NCBI RefSeq assembly: GCF_030814475.1
Contig: NZ_JAUSVF010000001.1
Span: 310,001 to 374,000 of the forward strand
Source of the DNA: Pararhizobium capsulatum DSM 1112
GTDB lineage: Bacteria > Pseudomonadota > Alphaproteobacteria > Rhizobiales > Rhizobiaceae
Reading direction: 5' to 3'
DNA length: 64,000 nt
This document shows positions 45,943 to 57,302 of this stretch, one piece after another. A program made the position numbers and the translations under genes. Within the stretch, counting starts at the first letter, position 1. Each line of letters starts with the position of its first letter. The notes beneath the pieces were generated by a model, which was given only the letters and a program-made list of their open reading frames with translations, did no database searches and was not told the DNA's origin.

Positions 45943-47337
45943 CTAGACTGTGCGGCGCAAAACCACGGCATAAAAACCGTCCAAACCACCGGAAAACTCA
46001 CCTTCCGGAGCAATCATGGCTGGTGTGGTTCGAAATTCGCCCAAAGGCGTTACGGCCTCTTCCAATCCGGGCCAGTCCGACTCCTGTATCGCAATACGTT
46101 CGCAGAGGCCGCTATCGACCACGCTCTTCGCAACATCCTCCCCCTCACTCCAATCGAGCGAGCAGTTAGAAAAGACAACGATGCCACCCGGCTTAACCAA
46201 TGTCAGCGCGTGACGTAAAAGACGCTCCTGCAGGGCGGCAAGCTTTGCGATATCCTCCGGTCCCTTGGTCCAGAGAACATCGGGGTGGCGGCGGATGGTA
46301 CCGGTGGACGAACAAGGCGCATCCAACAGAGCCGCGTCGAAGAGTTCACCGGTTGTGAACTTTCCCATATCGGCTTCGAGCGCATCGGCCGAAAATCCCA
46401 GACGCGCCAGATTGCGTTCCAGGCGCTTCAACCGGCTTCTGGACTGATCAAGAGCCGTCACCTCGCCGCCAGCGAGAACCAGCTGTGCGGTTTTCCCCCC
46501 TGGGGCGGCGCAGAGATCGATGACACGCTTGCCTGCAAGCGGGCCAAACAGCCGCGCGGGCAACGATGCCGCCGCATCCTGAACCCACCACTCGCCATCT
46601 TCGAAGCCGGAAAGACTGGGTACCGAACCGACAAAGCTGGCAAGCCGCACCGAACCAGTCGGCAATACCCGACCGTTCAGACGGCTGGCCCAGCCTTCGG
46701 CATCCGACTTGACGGTCAGGTCGATGGCAGCAGGCGTCAACAAGGCCTCTGCTATTTCGTTTGCATGGTCCTTGCCATAGGTCGCCACGAGGCGCTCATG
46801 AAACCACGCAGGGATAGCCGGAATGGTGGATCCGACTGTCGCAAGCAGATCGTGCTTTTCCCGCGAGAGCCGACGCAACACGGCATTGACCAGATTTGCG
46901 AACCGTTTCGTGCGCGGATCGGTCCTAGCCTGCTCGACAGCGAGATCGACAGCCGAGTGATCCGGAATATCGAGATAAAGGATCTGCGCTGCTGCAATCG
47001 CAAGCACGTGTTCCAACGTGCGCGCACCTTCCGGAAGGGGCGTTTCCAGAAGCGAACCGACCATCGCCTGGATGCGTGGCAACTGACGAAGCGCCGAATT
47101 GAGAATGGCGCGCACGAGAGCGCGATCGGCCTCGTTCAGGGCACGATAAGCGGGATTGCCGTTGGTCGCATCCAGCATGCCATCAAGAGACGTCTTGCGG
47201 TCAACCACTGCGGCCAGCATTTTTGCCGCCACCTGACGCGCCTGCAGACCCGGCTTGTCACTCCCAGAGGAGTTGAACCCCCAGGTTTTGCGGGGTCGTT
47301 TCGCGGGCGAATCGTTATTGCGGCTGTCAGATGTCAA
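45943..47337 (-). CDS. rsmB: RsmB/Sun-type 16S rRNA m5C methyltransferase
   Basis: 464-residue SAM-dependent RNA cytosine-5 methyltransferase. The N-terminal NusB-like RNA-binding domain (about residues 30-165) is followed by the MTase domain with [16 protein letters not shown] (SAM), [20 protein letters not shown], the catalytic region [17 protein letters not shown] and [13 protein letters not shown], giving both active-site cysteines. The start is a TTG preceded by AAGGT at the right distance. It overlaps the htpX stop (TTGA), which implies coupled translation. Confidence 0.93.
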   Translation of the reverse strand: MTSDSRNNDSPAKRPRKTWGFNSSGSDKPGLQARQVAAKMLAAVVDRKTSLDGMLDATNGNPAYRALNEADRALVRAILNSALRQLPRIQAMVGSLLETPLPEGARTLEHVLAIAAAQILYLDIPDHSAVDLAVEQARTDPRTKRFANLVNAVLRRLSREKHDLLATVGSTIPAIPAWFHERLVATYGKDHANEIAEALLTPAAIDLTVKSDAEGWASRLNGRVLPTGSVRLASFVGSVPSLSGFEDGEWWVQDAAASLPARLFGPLAGKRVIDLCAAPGGKTAQLVLAGGEVTALDQSRSRLKRLERNLARLGFSADALEADMGKFTTGELFDAALLDAPCSSTGTIRRHPDVLWTKGPEDIAKLAALQERLLRHALTLVKPGGIVVFSNCSLDWSEGEDVAKSVVDSGLCERIAIQESDWPGLEEAVTPLGEFRTTPAMIAPEGEFSGGLDGFYAVVLRRTV

Positions 47338-48293
47338 GACCAGGGACCTTTTGGCGGTTCGGAGCCACCGCGTCCCAAGCCCGTTGATGGTACGGAGCGC
47401 GATTTGCGCACCGCCTTATCAGGCTGCGCCGGCGGCGTCGAGGCCGGGCGCATCTCCCGCGCCATCTGCTCGAGAGCCGCAAGACGGTTTTCCGTCGCCG
47501 GATGGGTGGAAAAGAGATTATCCATGCGTTCGCCGGAAAGCGGATTGATGATGAACATCGGCGCAGTCGTCGGGTTATGCTCCGCGATAGGGTTGGGGAC
47601 CCGGTGCGCCGCACCGGCGATCTTGGCCAAGGCAGAGGCGAGAGCCATTGGCTTGCCGCAAATTTCCGCGCCGCGTCGATCGGCCGAATATTCGCGCGTC
47701 CGGCTGATGGCCATCTGGACGACCATTGCCGCGAGAGGTGCGACCACCATGGCGACAATCGTGCCGATGAAGCCTAACGGGTTGTTGTTCTCGCGATTTC
47801 CGCCGAAGAAGAATGCAAAATTGCCGAGCATGGAGATCGCCCCGGCGAGCGTTGCCGTAATGGTCATCGTCAGCGTGTCGCGGTTCTGGATATGGGCGAG
47901 CTCATGCGCCATGACACCCGCCACCTCGTCATAATTCAGCGCGTGAAGCAGCCCTGTCGAGGCGGCAACGGCTGCATTTTCGGGATTTCGCCCCGTCGCA
48001 AAAGCGTTTGGCTGGGGGCTGTCGATGACGAAGACTCGAGGCATGGGCAAGCCGGCACGACCTGCAAGGTCCCGCACGATGCCGTAATATTGCGGTGCGG
48101 AACGCTCGTCGACTTCCTGCGCATTGTACATGCGCAAGACAAGCTTGTCGGAATTCCAATAGGAAAACACGTTCATGCCTGCGGCAATAAAGAAGGCGAT
48201 CATCATGCCGCTTTTGCCGCCGATTACAAAACCGACAGCCATGAAAAGAGCGGTCATGAGCGCCAGCAGCATTGCGGTGCGGATCACATTCAT
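47334..48293 (-). CDS. htpX: Membrane metalloprotease HtpX
   Basis: 319-residue M48 zinc protease of membrane protein quality control. Two TM segments at the N terminus (residues 4-24 and 27-44), zinc motif HELAH at 130-134 in [15 protein letters not shown], two further TMs ([40 protein letters not shown]; fragments) and the third ligand in [12 protein letters not shown]. The C-terminal tail after about 285 is proline-rich and variable. First gene of the htpX-rsmB unit. A parS-like sequence lies about 40 nt upstream. Confidence 0.97.
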   Translation of the reverse strand: MNVIRTAMLLALMTALFMAVGFVIGGKSGMMIAFFIAAGMNVFSYWNSDKLVLRMYNAQEVDERSAPQYYGIVRDLAGRAGLPMPRVFVIDSPQPNAFATGRNPENAAVAASTGLLHALNYDEVAGVMAHELAHIQNRDTLTMTITATLAGAISMLGNFAFFFGGNRENNNPLGFIGTIVAMVVAPLAAMVVQMAISRTREYSADRRGAEICGKPMALASALAKIAGAAHRVPNPIAEHNPTTAPMFIINPLSGERMDNLFSTHPATENRLAALEQMAREMRPASTPPAQPDKAVRKSRSVPSTGLGRGGSEPPKGPWS

Positions 48294-48329
48294 CGAAATC
48301 TCCCGACCTTCTCGATCAAATTTCTACTG

Positions 48330-48345
48330 CGTTTCACGTGAATCA
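48330..48345. other. Near-consensus parS site upstream of htpX
   Basis: CGTTTCACGTGAATCA matches TGTTTCACGTGAAACA at 14 of 16 positions. Intergenic, between htpX and the DUF1674 gene, about 10.6 kb from parB. A plausible secondary ParB site. Confidence 0.55.
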
Positions 48346-48424
48346 CGGTTTTCCTTCCCGCAGCTCTTGCCTATATGATGGGGTAACGAGGCCTCGTCTT
48401 CAATATTTCATTGGATTTTCCGCC

Positions 48425-48634
48425 ATGACGCCTGTCAATGACAATGACAATAGGGATTTGCCGAAACTCGAGAAAAAGCTCTCACCTGCGGCAGAACGCG
48501 CCTTGCAGGAGGCAGAGGCGAGAAGACAACAGGCGCAAGCTGGGGAAATGCCGAAGGAACTCGGCGGCCGCGGCGGCCAGGACCCGGCCCGCTTCGGCGA
48601 TTGGGAAATCAATGGGCGGGCTATCGATTTTTAG
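48425..48634 (+). CDS. DUF1674 protein (SDHAF4-like succinate dehydrogenase assembly factor)
   Basis: 69-residue protein. The C-terminal half ELGGRGGQDPARFGDWEINGRAIDF is the DUF1674 signature shared with mitochondrial SDHAF4, which binds flavinylated SdhA and protects it until complex II is assembled. The N-terminal half is charged and probably disordered. No sdh genes are nearby. The ATG at 48425 gives the normal length, although the ribosome binding site is weak. Confidence 0.9.
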   Translation: MTPVNDNDNRDLPKLEKKLSPAAERALQEAEARRQQAQAGEMPKELGGRGGQDPARFGDWEINGRAIDF

Positions 48635-48772
48635 AGCTGATTTCCGAAGGAGATGAATCTGGCTCAATAACGCCCGGCTCCGGATCTCTCGTCATCTGCG
48701 ACTATCAAAAGCCGTCTGAAACTACGCAATTTTTAGTTATTCCGGATGCATATCTCTGATCGCATCCAGTGC

Positions 48773-48805
48773 GCATCGGCTAACCCGCTTCGGGTTAGCC
48801 GATGC
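48773..48805. repeat. Perfect 15-bp inverted repeat between convergent genes
   Basis: GCATCGGCTAACCCG - CTT - CGGGTTAGCCGATGC between the DUF1674 gene and acs, 11 nt past the acs stop codon. No T tract follows on either strand, so it may halt transcription weakly or protect the acs mRNA 3' end. Confidence 0.7.
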
Positions 48806-48816
48806 GAGAGCTTTCG

Positions 48817-50766
48817 CTAGGTTTTGTTCTGCCGGTTGGCGATCAGATCGTCGACAACGGCCGGATCTGCGAGCGTGGACGTATCCCCCAGGCTGGCAAA
48901 ATCATCTTCGGCGATTTTTCGCAGAATACGCCGCATGATCTTGCCGGAACGCGTCTTGGGCAGGCCCGGTGCAAACTGGATTTTATCCGGCGTGGCAATC
49001 GGGCCGATTTCCTTGCGCACATGTTTGACCAGATCCTGCCGCAGCTCATCCGTGCCTGTCTGACCAGCCATCAGCGAGACGTAGCAATAGATGCCTTGTC
49101 CTTTGAGGCTATGCGGATAGCCGACCACGGCTGCTTCCGACACAAGATGATGGGAAACAAGCGCGGATTCGACTTCGGCAGTCCCGAGCCGATGACCCGA
49201 AACATTGAGCACGTCATCGACGCGACCGGTAATCCAGTAATAACCGTCTTCATCCCTTCGGCAGCCGTCGCCAGTGAAGTACCTGCCCTTGTATGTCGCG
49301 AAATAGGTCTGGGCGAAACGTGCATGATCCCCATAGATCGTGCGCATCTGGCCCGGCCAACTGTCGATGATGCAGAGATTGCCGTCAGCAGCGCCTTCCA
49401 ATACCGCGCCTTCATTGTCCACCAGTTGCGGTTTGACACCGAAGAAGGGGCGGGTTGCCGAACCCGGCTTCAAATCCGTGGCACCTGGAAGCGGCGTGAT
49501 GAGGATGCCGCCTGTTTCCGTCTGCCACCACGTATCGACGATGGGACTGCGGGCATCACCGACCACGTTATAGTACCATTCCCAGGCTTCCGGGTTGATC
49601 GGTTCCCCGACCGAACCGAGAAGCCGCAGCGAAGAGCGTGAAGAGCGCTTTACAAACGCATCGCCAGCGCCCATCAGCGCACGGATCGCGGTGGGCGCCG
49701 TGTAGAAGATATTGACCTTGTGCTTGTCGATGATTTCCCAGAAGCGGCCGGAATCCGGGAAATTCGGGACACCTTCGAACATGACAGTCGTCGCGCAGTT
49801 GGCGAGCGGCCCATAGACGATATAAGAGTGACCAGTCACCCAACCAACATCGGCCGTGCACCAGTAAATATCGCCCTCGTGATAGTCGAAGACATATTTG
49901 TGGGTCATCGAGGCATAGACGAGATAACCACCGGTCGTATGCAGAACGCCCTTCGGTTTTCCGGTCGAACCGGACGTGTAGAGAATGAAGAGTGGATCTT
50001 CCGCCTTCATGCGCGCCGGCGGGCAGTCGCGTGGTACGCTCGCCACTTCCTGATGGTACCAAAGATCGCGACCCGGCGCCCAGCCGGTCTTGCCGCCGGT
50101 GCGACGAACCACCAGAACCTTGTTGACAATTACATGCTGCTTGGCCGCGATATCGATCGCCGTATCGGTGTTTTCCTTGAGCGGAACAGGCTTACCGCCG
50201 CGAACGCCTTCATCGCAGGTAATGACAAAAGTGGATTCGCAATCGACGATGCGTCCCGCCAGCGCATCTGGTGAGAAGCCGCCGAAAACAACGGAATGGA
50301 TCGCGCCGATACGGGCACAGGCGAGCATCGCGTAGGTCGCCTCAGGCACCATCGGCATATAGATGGTGACGCGATCGCCTTTCTTGACGCCATGCTTCTT
50401 CATGACATTAGCGAGACGGCAGACCTGCTCATGCAGCTCGTTATAGGTGATCTTCTTATCGATATACGGGTTGTCGCCCTCCCAGATAATGGCGACCTGA
50501 TCGCCATGGGTCTTCAGATGACGGTCGATACAGTTGTAGGAAACATTGGTGATGCCGTCCTCGAACCATTTGATCGAAACCTTGCCGGTAAACGATGTAT
50601 TCTTGACCTTCGTGTAGGGCTTGAACCAATCGATGCGCATCCCGTGCTTGTCCCAGAAACGCTCCGGATTTTCGACGCTTTCGCGATACCATTTCTGATA
50701 GGTATCGTTATCGATCAGCGCCCGGCTTTTGGCGGATTTCAGGACCGGATAGATCTTGGCGGACAT
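48817..50766 (-). CDS. acs: Acetyl-CoA synthetase
   Basis: 649-residue AMP-forming synthetase that activates acetate. Visible: the ACAS N-terminal domain with [18 protein letters not shown]-loop [36 protein letters not shown], the hinge and [29 protein letters not shown] (two fragments), and the acetylation-controlled lysine in [31 protein letters not shown] precedes the ATG at 50766. Divergent from trcR. Similar to but clearly distinct from the PrpE-type protein 3 kb away. Confidence 0.97.
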   Translation of the reverse strand: MSAKIYPVLKSAKSRALIDNDTYQKWYRESVENPERFWDKHGMRIDWFKPYTKVKNTSFTGKVSIKWFEDGITNVSYNCIDRHLKTHGDQVAIIWEGDNPYIDKKITYNELHEQVCRLANVMKKHGVKKGDRVTIYMPMVPEATYAMLACARIGAIHSVVFGGFSPDALAGRIVDCESTFVITCDEGVRGGKPVPLKENTDTAIDIAAKQHVIVNKVLVVRRTGGKTGWAPGRDLWYHQEVASVPRDCPPARMKAEDPLFILYTSGSTGKPKGVLHTTGGYLVYASMTHKYVFDYHEGDIYWCTADVGWVTGHSYIVYGPLANCATTVMFEGVPNFPDSGRFWEIIDKHKVNIFYTAPTAIRALMGAGDAFVKRSSRSSLRLLGSVGEPINPEAWEWYYNVVGDARSPIVDTWWQTETGGILITPLPGATDLKPGSATRPFFGVKPQLVDNEGAVLEGAADGNLCIIDSWPGQMRTIYGDHARFAQTYFATYKGRYFTGDGCRRDEDGYYWITGRVDDVLNVSGHRLGTAEVESALVSHHLVSEAAVVGYPHSLKGQGIYCYVSLMAGQTGTDELRQDLVKHVRKEIGPIATPDKIQFAPGLPKTRSGKIMRRILRKIAEDDFASLGDTSTLADPAVVDDLIANRQNKT

Positions 50767-50998
50767 GCAATTTCCTCCCTGCGTAGGCGATATCGGCGGC
50801 ACATCTCCCGGTGCGCGCCATGCTCCGGCGCCATTCTTATCAGGTCAAACCACAGCGGCAATTAGACAAAAGGTCATTTGCTCAAGAAGAATTGCATTTC
50901 TGCGACGACGGAGGTATAGAAGCGCTCATTTCCCGGAAATCAGTGGTTACACCCCACGGCCCGCGACACCGGCGCGGACGGACAGAAGGACTATATCC

Positions 50999-51697
50999 AT
51001 GGCTCAACAACTGCTTATGCCCAAGGCGACGGCCGTCTGGCTTGTTGACAATACTGCCCTGTCTTTCGACCAGATTGCACAATTCTGCAAGCTGCATCCG
51101 CTGGAAGTCAAGGCGATTGCCGATGGTGAGTCGGCTCAGGGCATCAAGGGTCTGGATCCGATCTCAACCGGCCAGCTTTCGCGCGACGAGATCGCTCGCG
51201 CCGAGGGCAACCCGAACCACAAGCTGAAGCTTTCCGAACCGAAGGTTCGTGTGCCAGAAAGCAAGCGCAAAGGCCCGCGCTATACCCCGGTTTCCAAGCG
51301 TCAGGACCGTCCGAACGCCATTCTCTGGTTGGTGCGCAATCATCCGGAACTGAAGGATGCCCAGATCTCGCGTCTCGTCGGCACCACCAAGTCGACGATT
51401 GAGCAGATCCGCGAACGCACCCACTGGAACTCGACGAACCTGACTGCAATGGACCCGGTGACGCTTGGTCTCTGCACCCAGATCGACCTGGACCTCGAAG
51501 TCGAACGCGCCTCCAAGGGCCGTCCGCTGCCGACAGCTGCGGAGCTCGGCGCAACTCTCGAATCCTCGCAGGAAACGGAAAAGCTCGGCTTCTCCTACGA
51601 GCGCGAGGAAGAGAAGGAAATGGACGCCGACGCCGTTTTCGCAAAGCTCAAGTCGCTGAAGTCCGATCGCAAGGACGACGAAGACGACGACTATTGA
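50999..51697 (+). CDS. trcR: Cell-cycle transcriptional regulator TrcR (DUF1013)
   Basis: 232-residue DUF1013 protein, conserved in alphaproteobacteria and named TrcR as a cell-cycle transcriptional regulator. The conserved N terminus is MAQQLLMPKATAVWLVDNTA followed by LSFDQIAQFCKLHPLEV. A second helix-turn-helix-like block, PNAILWLVRNHPELKDAQIS and RLVGTTKSTIEQIRERTHWN, follows. The C-terminal tail is highly charged (KDDEDDDY). AAGGACTATATCC precedes the ATG. Monocistronic with its own terminator. Confidence 0.92.
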   Translation: MAQQLLMPKATAVWLVDNTALSFDQIAQFCKLHPLEVKAIADGESAQGIKGLDPISTGQLSRDEIARAEGNPNHKLKLSEPKVRVPESKRKGPRYTPVSKRQDRPNAILWLVRNHPELKDAQISRLVGTTKSTIEQIRERTHWNSTNLTAMDPVTLGLCTQIDLDLEVERASKGRPLPTAAELGATLESSQETEKLGFSYEREEEKEMDADAVFAKLKSLKSDRKDDEDDDY

Positions 51698-51729
51698 GCC
51701 GTCCGAAAAGGCTCATCTTCTGCATCCAC

Positions 51730-51760
51730 AAAGCCCGGGTTCGTTGAGCCCGGGTTTTTT
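51730..51760 (+). terminator. Rho-independent terminator of trcR
   Basis: AAAGCCCGGGTTC - GTT - GAGCCCGGGTTTTTT (two wobble pairs) with a six-T tract. It lies 32 nt after the trcR stop codon and probably also serves prpE on the other strand. Confidence 0.88.
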
Positions 51761-51771
51761 ACGCGGAACAT

Positions 51772-53685
51772 TCAGGAAGCCGCGCCTATCCCGCGCGCAT
51801 TCAGCGCCAGTGTGATTTCTTCAAGCACGATGGGATCGTCAATCGTTGCCGGCATCTTCCAGCTTTCACGATCGGCGATCTTTTGCATCGTGCCGCGCAA
51901 GATTTTTCCCGATCGCGTCTTGGGCAATCGCTTCACGCAGATCGCCGTCTTGAAGGCGGCCACCGGGCCAAGACGATCGCGCACCAGGCCTATGACCTCT
52001 CGTTCAATTTCAGCCGCATCCCGTTCGACATTGGCGTTTATCACGAGGAAACCTGCAGGAACCTGGCCCTTGATCGGATCCGCGATGCCGATAACCGCGC
52101 ATTCGGCGACATCCGCATGACTTGCGCATATCTCCTCCATTGATCCCGTGGAAAGCCGGTGCCCCGCGACATTGATGATGTCGTCGGTGCGCGACATGAT
52201 GAAGATATAACCGTCATCATCGATGTATCCGGCATCAGCCGTGCGGTAGTAACCCGGAAATTCCGACAGGCATCCCCTGCGAAAACGCTCATCAGCTTTC
52301 CAGAAGGTCGGCAGGCAGCCGGGCGGCAGCGGCAGCTCTATGACGATATTTCCGAGCGTGCCTGCGGGGAGGGGATGACCGGCGTCATCCAGCACGCAAA
52401 TCGTGTACCCGGGCATCGGGACAGCGGCGGAACCGTATTTCACCGGTAGGAGACCGAGGCCGAGCGGGTTGGCAGCGATCGGCCAGCCGGTTTCTGTCTG
52501 CCACCAATTGTCGATGACCGGCGTGCCGAGCACCGCCTCGGCCCAGCGCACTGTATCCGGATCTGCCCTCTCACCCGCGAGGAAAAGTGCCCGCAAGCTG
52601 GAGAGATCGGCACTCTTCGCTTTGACACCTTCGGGATCTTCCTTGCGGATAGCTCTCAACGCCGTCGGCGCGGTGAACAGAACCGACACTTTGTGATCTG
52701 CGATAACCCGCCAGAATGCACCGGCGTCGGGCGTTCCCACAGGCTTTCCTTCATAAAGGACCGTCGTGCTTCCGTTTAAAAGCGGTGCATAGACGATATA
52801 GGAGTGGCCGACGACCCAACCGATGTCGGACGCCGCCCAGAAAACCTCGCCCGGACCGATGCCGAAGATATTGGGAAGTGACCACCGGAGCGCAACCATG
52901 TGGCCGCCATTGTCCCGCACGATGCCCTTGGGCTGGCCAGTCGTGCCGGAGGTATAGAGAATGTAAAGCGGATCTGTCGCGCGAACGGCAACACAAGGAA
53001 CTGCCCTCCCTGCCTGACGAGACCGCTCCATCGCGGCGGCAAAATCGATATCACGGATCTCGTCGATCGCGGCTTCTACCTGTTCTCGCTGCAGAATGAG
53101 ACAACGATCCGGCTTATGCGGGCTTAAAGCAATCGCTGCATCGAGCAGGGGCTTGTAGGCAATCAAGCGGCCGCTCTCGACACCACAGCTTGCCGACACA
53201 ACCAGCTTCGCCTCCGTATCATTGATCCGGACAGCCAGCTCGTTCGCGGCAAATCCGCCGAAAACAACGGAATGCACTGCCCCGATACGCGCTGCCGCCA
53301 ACATAGCGAAAACAGCCTCGGGGATCATCGGCATATAGATGATGATTCGGTCGCCCTTAGAGATCCCCAGGTCAAGATAAACGGCGGCCAGGGTTTCCAC
53401 CTCGGCCAGCATATCGCTATAACTGAAATGTTGAACACGATCGGTAACCGGGCTGTCATAGATCAGCGCATAGCGATCGCCGTGACCCGCCTCGACATGG
53501 CGATCGAGACAATTGCAGCAGGTGTTGGTTTCACCATCGGCAAACCAGTGCCCGTAAACGCCAAGCGTTCCGTCGAACGCGCGGTTGGGTTTGCGGTACC
53601 AGTCGATATCCTCGGCAGCTTTCCCCCAGAAAGCGTCGCTGCTCGTGTTCCATGCGCCATAGACAGCATGATAGCTCGTTGCCAT
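51772..53685 (-). CDS. prpE: Propionyl-CoA synthetase (PrpE-like)
   Basis: 637-residue AMP-forming acyl-CoA synthetase of the ACS family. P-loop YILYTSGTTGQPKGIVRDNG, WWQTETGWPIAANPLG (where Acs has TETGGI), DAGYIDDDGYIFIMSRTDDIINVAGHR (two fragments) and the acetylatable lysine [12 protein letters not shown]. The GIVRDNGGH wording and TETGWPIA are characteristic of PrpE rather than Acs. Without prpBCD neighbours it probably feeds propionyl-CoA to the methylmalonyl route. The ATG at 53685 has GGAGGAAATGGCG correctly spaced; the ATG at 53691 is too close. Confidence 0.9.
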   Translation of the reverse strand: MATSYHAVYGAWNTSSDAFWGKAAEDIDWYRKPNRAFDGTLGVYGHWFADGETNTCCNCLDRHVEAGHGDRYALIYDSPVTDRVQHFSYSDMLAEVETLAAVYLDLGISKGDRIIIYMPMIPEAVFAMLAAARIGAVHSVVFGGFAANELAVRINDTEAKLVVSASCGVESGRLIAYKPLLDAAIALSPHKPDRCLILQREQVEAAIDEIRDIDFAAAMERSRQAGRAVPCVAVRATDPLYILYTSGTTGQPKGIVRDNGGHMVALRWSLPNIFGIGPGEVFWAASDIGWVVGHSYIVYAPLLNGSTTVLYEGKPVGTPDAGAFWRVIADHKVSVLFTAPTALRAIRKEDPEGVKAKSADLSSLRALFLAGERADPDTVRWAEAVLGTPVIDNWWQTETGWPIAANPLGLGLLPVKYGSAAVPMPGYTICVLDDAGHPLPAGTLGNIVIELPLPPGCLPTFWKADERFRRGCLSEFPGYYRTADAGYIDDDGYIFIMSRTDDIINVAGHRLSTGSMEEICASHADVAECAVIGIADPIKGQVPAGFLVINANVERDAAEIEREVIGLVRDRLGPVAAFKTAICVKRLPKTRSGKILRGTMQKIADRESWKMPATIDDPIVLEEITLALNARGIGAAS

Positions 53686-53783
53686 CGCCATTTCCTCCAC
53701 TCCCAACCGACACTATCGGCTCCTCATCTGCGAGACTAGGAGAACGGATGCTTCAGGAGAAGCCAGACGAAAGCCTAAGCTTC

Positions 53784-54443
53784 TTATCGCGTGCCGAAGA
53801 TCGCCGAGCCAACCCGCACACTGGTCGCACCGAATTCGATTGCCGTCGTGAAATCGCCGGACATCCCCATCGACAGCCGATCGACAGCGCAACGCGACGC
53901 GAGCTTGGCAAGAAGAGCGAAATGCGGTCCCGGATTTTCATCGGCCGGCGGTATGCACATCAGCCCTTCGATCTCGATACCGATGGCGCCCCGGCAAAGA
54001 GAGACGAAGTCCACTGTATCGGCCGGAGCGATGCCCGCCTTTTGTGGCTCGAGTCCGGTATTAACCTGAACATACAGCTTCAGCAGGCGTTGCTGCTTGC
54101 GCATCTCCTCCGCAACCGCACGGGCGATCTTTTCGCGATCGATCGTTTCAATGACGTCAAACAGGGTAACGGCATCAGCCGCCTTGTTGGATTGGAGGGG
54201 CCCGATCAGATGCAGCTCAAGCCCGGGCGTCTCGCTTTTGAGCGCTGGCCATTTGGTTTGCGCTTCCTGCACCCGGTTTTCACCGAAAACACGCTGTCCT
54301 CCAGCAACAACCGGTCGGATTGCATCCGCATCGAAAGTCTTTGAGACGGCCACGAGTCCCGTGGACCCTTCCGCTCGTCCGGCATAACGTTCCGCGTCGC
54401 GAATCCGGCTCAGGACTTCGCTCAATCTGTCGATCACATCCAT
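53784..54443 (-). CDS. YggS/PLPBP-family PLP homeostasis protein
   Basis: 219-residue single-domain TIM-barrel PLP protein. Lys35 in LVAVSKTFDADAIRP binds PLP; GQRVFGENRVQEAQTKWP, LHLIGPLQSNKAADAV, LYVQVNTGLEPQKAGI and the late SMGMSGDFTTAIEFGATSVRVGSAIFG (two fragments) are all family signatures. These proteins have no known catalytic activity and buffer free PLP, influencing amino-acid balance. Divergent from leuS (228 nt). Confidence 0.95.
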   Translation of the reverse strand: MDVIDRLSEVLSRIRDAERYAGRAEGSTGLVAVSKTFDADAIRPVVAGGQRVFGENRVQEAQTKWPALKSETPGLELHLIGPLQSNKAADAVTLFDVIETIDREKIARAVAEEMRKQQRLLKLYVQVNTGLEPQKAGIAPADTVDFVSLCRGAIGIEIEGLMCIPPADENPGPHFALLAKLASRCAVDRLSMGMSGDFTTAIEFGATSVRVGSAIFGTR

Positions 54444-54671
54444 CTATCCCATCCCCGCGGTCAAATTGGCTCTCTGCCTTGAAAACTCAAGATTGCCGGA
54501 CCAGATAGCGAAAGCAAACTCCGCTGCCAAGGGAACCGACCGACAAGCTGTCGCCAAGCCCCAAAGTTTCACCCCAACGCCCTCGAAAACTTGACGCTAC
54601 GCCTGTTTCATGGTGAAGGTCACCCCAAATATCGAAGGGCATGCGCCCACTCAATTTCCGGAACATCTTTC

Positions 54672-57302
54672 ATGGCCACCGAACGTTATAATCCGCGCGA
54701 TGCCGAGCCCCGCTGGCAGCAGGAATGGGACAAGAACAGCGTCTACGAGACCGACAACAACGACCCGCGCGAAAAATACTACGTGCTTGAGATGTTCCCC
54801 TATCCGTCCGGGCGCATTCATATGGGCCATGTTCGCAACTACGCGATGGGCGACGTCGTGGCGCGTTACAAGCGCGCCCGTGGCTATAACGTCCTGCATC
54901 CCATGGGTTGGGACGCCTTCGGCATGCCGGCGGAAAACGCTGCAATGGAGCGCGGCGTCCACCCAGCTTCCTGGACCTACCAGAACATTCGAGCGATGAA
55001 GGCGCAGCTGAAGGTCATGGGGCTCTCGCTGGACTGGAGCCGTGAGTTCGCCACCTGCGATGTCGAATATTACCAGCATCAACAATATCTGTTCCTGGAT
55101 TTCCTCGAGAAGGGCCTCGTCTATCGCAAGCAGTCGAAGGTCAATTGGGATCCGGTCGACCACACCGTGCTCGCCAACGAGCAGGTAATCGACGGCCGCG
55201 GCTGGCGTTCCGGAGCGCTGGTGGAACAGCGCGAGTTGACACAGTGGTTCTTCCGCATCACCGATTTCAGTCAGGACCTGCTCGATTCCCTCGATAAGCT
55301 CGATCAGTGGCCGGAAAAAGTGCGGCTGATGCAGCGCAACTGGATCGGTCGGTCGGAAGGCCTGACGATCCGTTGGGAAATCGCTGGCTCACCAATTGCG
55401 TCGGGAGAGACCGAGCTAACTGTCTATACGACTCGCCCCGACACCCTTTTCGGCGCCTCGTTCCTCGCGATTGCGGCGGATCACCCACTTGCGCGACAAG
55501 CCGCGGAAGATAACAAGGCAATAGCCGACTTCTGCGACGAATGCCGCCGTGCCGGTACCTCGCTTGCTGCCCTTGAGACGGCCGAGAAAAAGGGCATGGA
55601 CACAGGCATTCGCGTCAGGCATCCACTGGACGCAAGCTGGGAATTGCCGGTCTATGTCGCCAATTTCGTGCTGATGGACTACGGCACGGGCGCCATCTTC
55701 GGCTGCCCGTCCGGAGACCAGCGCGACCTTGATTTCGCGCGCAAGTATGATCTTCCCGTTGTGCCCGTCGTCATGCCGAAGGACGGCGACGCCGCGACCT
55801 TCAACGTTGGCGATGAAGCTTATGTCGGCGATGGCGTGATGATCAATTCGCGCTTCCTGGATGGCCTCTCCACGGAAGAGGCCTTCGAGCGTGTCGCATC
55901 GACCCTTGAAAAGACTGAGATCGACAGAGCCCCACAGGCAGAGCGGAAAGTGAATTTCCGCCTGCGTGACTGGGGCATCTCCCGCCAGCGCTACTGGGGC
56001 TGCCCCATCCCCGTCATCCATTGCGAGGATTGCGGCGTGGTGCCTGTGCCGAAGCAGGATCTGCCGGTCAAACTGCCCGACGATGTCACATTCGACAAAC
56101 CCGGCAATCCTCTCGACCGCCACCTCACGTGGCGGCACGTCGCTTGCCCGCAATGCGGCAAGGATGCGCGCCGGGAAACCGACACGATGGATACGTTCGT
56201 CGATTCGTCCTGGTATTTCACGCGTTTCACGGCACCCTGGGAAGATAAGCCGACGGATCCGAAGGTCGCCAGCCATTGGCTGCCTGTCGATCAGTACATC
56301 GGCGGCATCGAGCATGCGATCCTGCATCTGCTCTACTCGCGCTTCTTTACCCGGGCAATGAAGGCCACCGGTCACGTTGCTCTGGACGAGCCGTTCAAAG
56401 GTCTTTTCACGCAAGGCATGGTGGTTCACGAGACTTACAGCCGTGGTGAAGGGGCCCAGCGCGAATGGATCACGCCCGCTGAAATCCGCATCGAAGAGAT
56501 CGATGGCGCTCGCAAGGCGACGCATATCGAGACCGGTGAACAGATCGCCATCGGCTCGATCGAGAAGATGTCGAAGTCGAAGAAGAATGTTGTCGATCCC
56601 GATGATATCATTGGATCCTATGGTGCCGACACCGCGCGGTTCTTCGTGCTGTCCGATTCACCACCGGATCGGGATGTCATCTGGTCGGAGGCGGGTGTGG
56701 AAGGATCGCATCGTTTCGTCCAGCGGACCTGGCGCCTGATCTCTGAAGCCTCTTCCGTGCTGCGACAGGCTTCCGCACAGCCGGCCGCGGCCGGCCCGGC
56801 ACTTGAGACATCGCAGCTGGCCCACAAGACATTGAAGGCCGTGGAGGCTGATTATGAGAAGCTGGCCTTCAACAAGGCCGTTGCACGGCTTTACGAGCTG
56901 GTCAACGCACTGGCATCGCCGCTGACACAGGTCGCCGCCGGCAAGGCCGACAATGGCACCGTCAATGCCCTCAAGGATGCCGTCGTGATCCTGATCAACA
57001 TGATCGCACCGATGATGCCGCATCTCGCGGAAGAATGCTGGCGCGAGATCGGCGGCAGCGGACTTATCGCGCAATCTCCCTGGCCTGCCTATGATGCAGC
57101 ACTGGTGGCCGAAAACGAGATAACACTTCCCGTTCAGATCAACGGCAAGAAGCGTGCGGATTTGACAATTGCCCGCGATGCAGATCAGACTGAAGTCCAA
57201 AGCGCTGTCCTCGCCCTGGAGGCCGTCCAGGCGGCCCTGAATGGTCAGAGCCCGAAGAAGATCATCGTCGTGCCGCAGAGGATCGTGAATGTCGTTGTCT
57301 GA
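54672..57302 (+). CDS. leuS: Leucyl-tRNA synthetase
   Basis: 876-residue class Ia synthetase. HIGH-type motif in [17 protein letters not shown] near residue 50; CP1 editing domain with [20 protein letters not shown] and [18 protein letters not shown]; zinc-ribbon-like [25 protein letters not shown] near residue 632 in [12 protein letters not shown]; anticodon-binding and C-terminal domains after that ([23 protein letters not shown]). [17 protein letters not shown] is the usual start. First gene of leuS-lptE-holA and overlaps lptE by 14 nt. Confidence 0.98.
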   Translation: MATERYNPRDAEPRWQQEWDKNSVYETDNNDPREKYYVLEMFPYPSGRIHMGHVRNYAMGDVVARYKRARGYNVLHPMGWDAFGMPAENAAMERGVHPASWTYQNIRAMKAQLKVMGLSLDWSREFATCDVEYYQHQQYLFLDFLEKGLVYRKQSKVNWDPVDHTVLANEQVIDGRGWRSGALVEQRELTQWFFRITDFSQDLLDSLDKLDQWPEKVRLMQRNWIGRSEGLTIRWEIAGSPIASGETELTVYTTRPDTLFGASFLAIAADHPLARQAAEDNKAIADFCDECRRAGTSLAALETAEKKGMDTGIRVRHPLDASWELPVYVANFVLMDYGTGAIFGCPSGDQRDLDFARKYDLPVVPVVMPKDGDAATFNVGDEAYVGDGVMINSRFLDGLSTEEAFERVASTLEKTEIDRAPQAERKVNFRLRDWGISRQRYWGCPIPVIHCEDCGVVPVPKQDLPVKLPDDVTFDKPGNPLDRHLTWRHVACPQCGKDARRETDTMDTFVDSSWYFTRFTAPWEDKPTDPKVASHWLPVDQYIGGIEHAILHLLYSRFFTRAMKATGHVALDEPFKGLFTQGMVVHETYSRGEGAQREWITPAEIRIEEIDGARKATHIETGEQIAIGSIEKMSKSKKNVVDPDDIIGSYGADTARFFVLSDSPPDRDVIWSEAGVEGSHRFVQRTWRLISEASSVLRQASAQPAAAGPALETSQLAHKTLKAVEADYEKLAFNKAVARLYELVNALASPLTQVAAGKADNGTVNALKDAVVILINMIAPMMPHLAEECWREIGGSGLIAQSPWPAYDAALVAENEITLPVQINGKKRADLTIARDADQTEVQSAVLALEAVQAALNGQSPKKIIVVPQRIVNVVV

